Assembly: GCF_026240945.1 (NCBI RefSeq) | Contig: NZ_JAPFPY010000002.1 | Span: forward strand, 62,001-126,000 | Length of the DNA: 64,000 bases | Source of the DNA: Mycolicibacterium sp. J2 | GTDB taxonomy: Bacteria; Actinomycetota; Actinomycetes; Mycobacteriales; Mycobacteriaceae | Reading direction: 5' to 3' | Part shown: positions 63,135 to 64,000 of the stretch, in pieces | Numbering within the stretch: position 1 is the first letter of the stretch | How the letters are laid out: each line of letters starts with the position of its first letter | Notes under the pieces: generated by a model | Databases searched by the model: none | The model's input: the letters and a program-made list of their open reading frames with translations, nothing else | What the model was told of the DNA's origin: nothing | Translations under genes and position numbers: made by a program

Positions 63135-63557
63135 TCAGGACCTGCCGCTGCGGGTTTCGTGCCGGTTGGCCTTCTTGATGGCCTCGACCAGTTCGTCCTT
63201 GGTCATCGTCGACCGGCCGGGGATGTCGAGCCGGCGCGCGATGTCCATGAGGTGCTTCTTGGTGGCGTTGGCGTTGACGCCCTCGGAGGTCTCGCCACGG
63301 GCATGGGGGCCGCCGCTGCGAGCCCGGTCATCGGAGGGGCCCGGCGCGTCCTTGGCCTCCCAATGATCGCCCACCTTTTCGTAGCTGTGTTTGAGCGCCG
63401 AGTACGCCACCCGGTGGGCGCGTTCACCCTCGCCGTACTCCTGCGCCGCCGCGTCGTGCGCCTTGGCGAAGATGCGCTGCGCCTTGGCGTCGGACTTCTG
63501 CAGCGTGCTGGGCAGTTCGTCGCGGCGGGCCTTGCCGCTCTTCGTGGTCTTGGGCAT
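63135..63557 (-). CDS. ChaB family protein with C-terminal Rho_N-like domain
   Basis: A 140-aa protein. The first 75 residues match ChaB: DELPSTLQKSDAKAQRIFAKAHDAAAQEYGEGERAHRVAYSAL, split at AKAHDAA. After a hydrophilic linker, a C-terminal Rho-N/SAP-like helix-extended-helix (KKHLMDIARRLDIPGRSTMTKDELVEAI) follows. ChaB was tied to cation transport, but its role is uncertain; here it accompanies stress genes. It is 37 bases downstream of the acidic gene and probably co-transcribed. Confidence 0.85.
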   Translation of the reverse strand: MPKTTKSGKARRDELPSTLQKSDAKAQRIFAKAHDAAAQEYGEGERAHRVAYSALKHSYEKVGDHWEAKDAPGPSDDRARSGGPHARGETSEGVNANATKKHLMDIARRLDIPGRSTMTKDELVEAIKKANRHETRSGRS

Positions 63558-63594
63558 TGCTTCTGCCTCTCGCTCGGGTGCCGTTCTCGCGTGC

Positions 63595-63906
63595 CTACCG
63601 CACCACTGGGAAGAACGACGTCCCGTCCTCGGGCGTGCCGTCCTCGGGCTGCTTGACCTCCACCCGCTCCTCGGCGTCGGGGTCGCGCGCCGGTTGCTCC
63701 GGCCGGACGTCGGGCACCTCGGCGGCCAGTTTGTCGTCCAGGGATTCCCCCTCGACGGCCTCCTCGCTGGACATGCCGAACTTGTCCGACCCCTGCCAGT
63801 CCTCGGGCGGGTCGACAACCTCGTCACCGTCGGCGTTGCGGACCTCGTCGGAGTCGGTTGCCTCGTCGGGTGGCAGTGTGCCGTATTCCTGTTCCTGTGC
63901 GGCCAT
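63595..63906 (-). CDS. Acidic DUF5709-like stress protein
   Basis: A 103-aa very acidic, hydrophilic protein (YGTLPPDEATDSDEVRNADG, then VDPPEDWQGSDKFGMSSEEA, then ESLDDKLAAEVPDVRPE), similar to DUF5709-type mycobacterial proteins. The ATG at 63906 is ten bases from a SigF-like -10. The longer in-frame start would place the promoter inside the coding region. Function unknown. Confidence 0.75.
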   Translation of the reverse strand: MAAQEQEYGTLPPDEATDSDEVRNADGDEVVDPPEDWQGSDKFGMSSEEAVEGESLDDKLAAEVPDVRPEQPARDPDAEERVEVKQPEDGTPEDGTSFFPVVR

Positions 63907-63915
63907 GCGGTCAGG

Positions 63916-63941
63916 GTGCCCGAGGCGCCGGTCGGTCAAAC
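63916..63941 (-). promoter_or_regulatory. SigF-like promoter for acidic protein and ChaB
   Basis: On the minus strand it reads GTTT (63941-63938), 16 bases, then GGGCAC (63921-63916), ending nine to ten bases before ATG 63906. One mismatch in the -10. Confidence 0.5.
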
Positions 63942-64000
63942 ACCGGGCAGCCAACCACCCCAGCTCAGGCCAGCCAGCCCTGCTGCACGTCCCAAGCCGG

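Overview
The window is high-GC actinobacterial DNA and almost certainly comes from a mycobacterium, probably a rapid grower of the Mycolicibacterium type. The evidence is the gene content and order: sdhCDAB, cdd-deoA-add, upp/pmmB, punA, amiB1-amiA1, lpdA-glpD2, nei2-lhr, pcd, lrp-lat and the usfY/rsbW/sigF region all fall in one collinear block. As I recall it, this matches the M. tuberculosis order Rv3286c-Rv3319. Frequent ATGA/GTGA start-stop overlaps and many -10 hexamers only 6-8 nt from start codons (leaderless genes) fit the same group. I saw no rRNA, tRNA, CRISPR array, prophage or transposase gene.

Layout. 1-2.6 kb: a zinc alcohol dehydrogenase cut by the window edge, a probably frameshifted small membrane gene and a succinate-semialdehyde-type dehydrogenase, ended by a 47-bp palindrome. 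2.6-6.1 kb: the succinate dehydrogenase operon sdhC-D-A-B on the minus strand. 6.3-19.8 kb: nucleoside salvage (cdd, deoA, add, upp, punA) mixed with a phosphohexomutase, a MarR regulator/AbrB transporter pair, two M20 amidohydrolases, a two-module 'primosomal' family protein and a pair that looks like a type VII secretion target plus a WXG-NlpC/P60 hydrolase. 19.8-20.9 kb: a DUF559/AbiEi-like gene bracketed by 66-bp inverted repeats. 20.9-25.5 kb: gamma-glutamylcyclotransferase-like gene, lpdA, glpD2 and a pseudouridine synthase. 25.6-27.4 kb: an FkbM methyltransferase of foreign appearance and an SDR. 27.4-30.5 kb: a TetR regulator divergent from a DesA3-type stearoyl desaturase and its reductase, with two operator copies.

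30.5-39.4 kb: DNA repair and damage genes (nei2, lhr, a 13E12-type HNH gene with an upstream SOS box), with a TetR regulator and an SDR. 39.5-41.4 kb: htpG. 41.4-46.1 kb: a lysine-catabolic cluster in which Lat, Pcd and a DUF1338 2-oxoadipate decarboxylase could take lysine to 2-hydroxyglutarate under the Lrp-type regulator. 46.1-48.5 kb: two divergent citrate-synthase-family genes, one fused to an N-terminal helix-turn-helix. 48.5-52.5 kb: a membrane-anchored Mrr-like nuclease and a two-gene xanthine-dehydrogenase-type molybdoenzyme.

52.5-64 kb: the SigF stress region, with usfY, CsbD, small membrane proteins, an F420-type oxidoreductase, CDGSH protein, DoxX, an atypical NRAMP transporter with two PRC-barrel partners, rsbW-sigF, a STAS anti-anti-sigma factor, ChaB and an acidic stress-type protein. 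Several genes carry GTTT-N16-GGGTA-like SigF promoters whose -10 ends 9-10 nt before the start codon. All calls are by eye from translated sequence and known family motifs; no database search was run.
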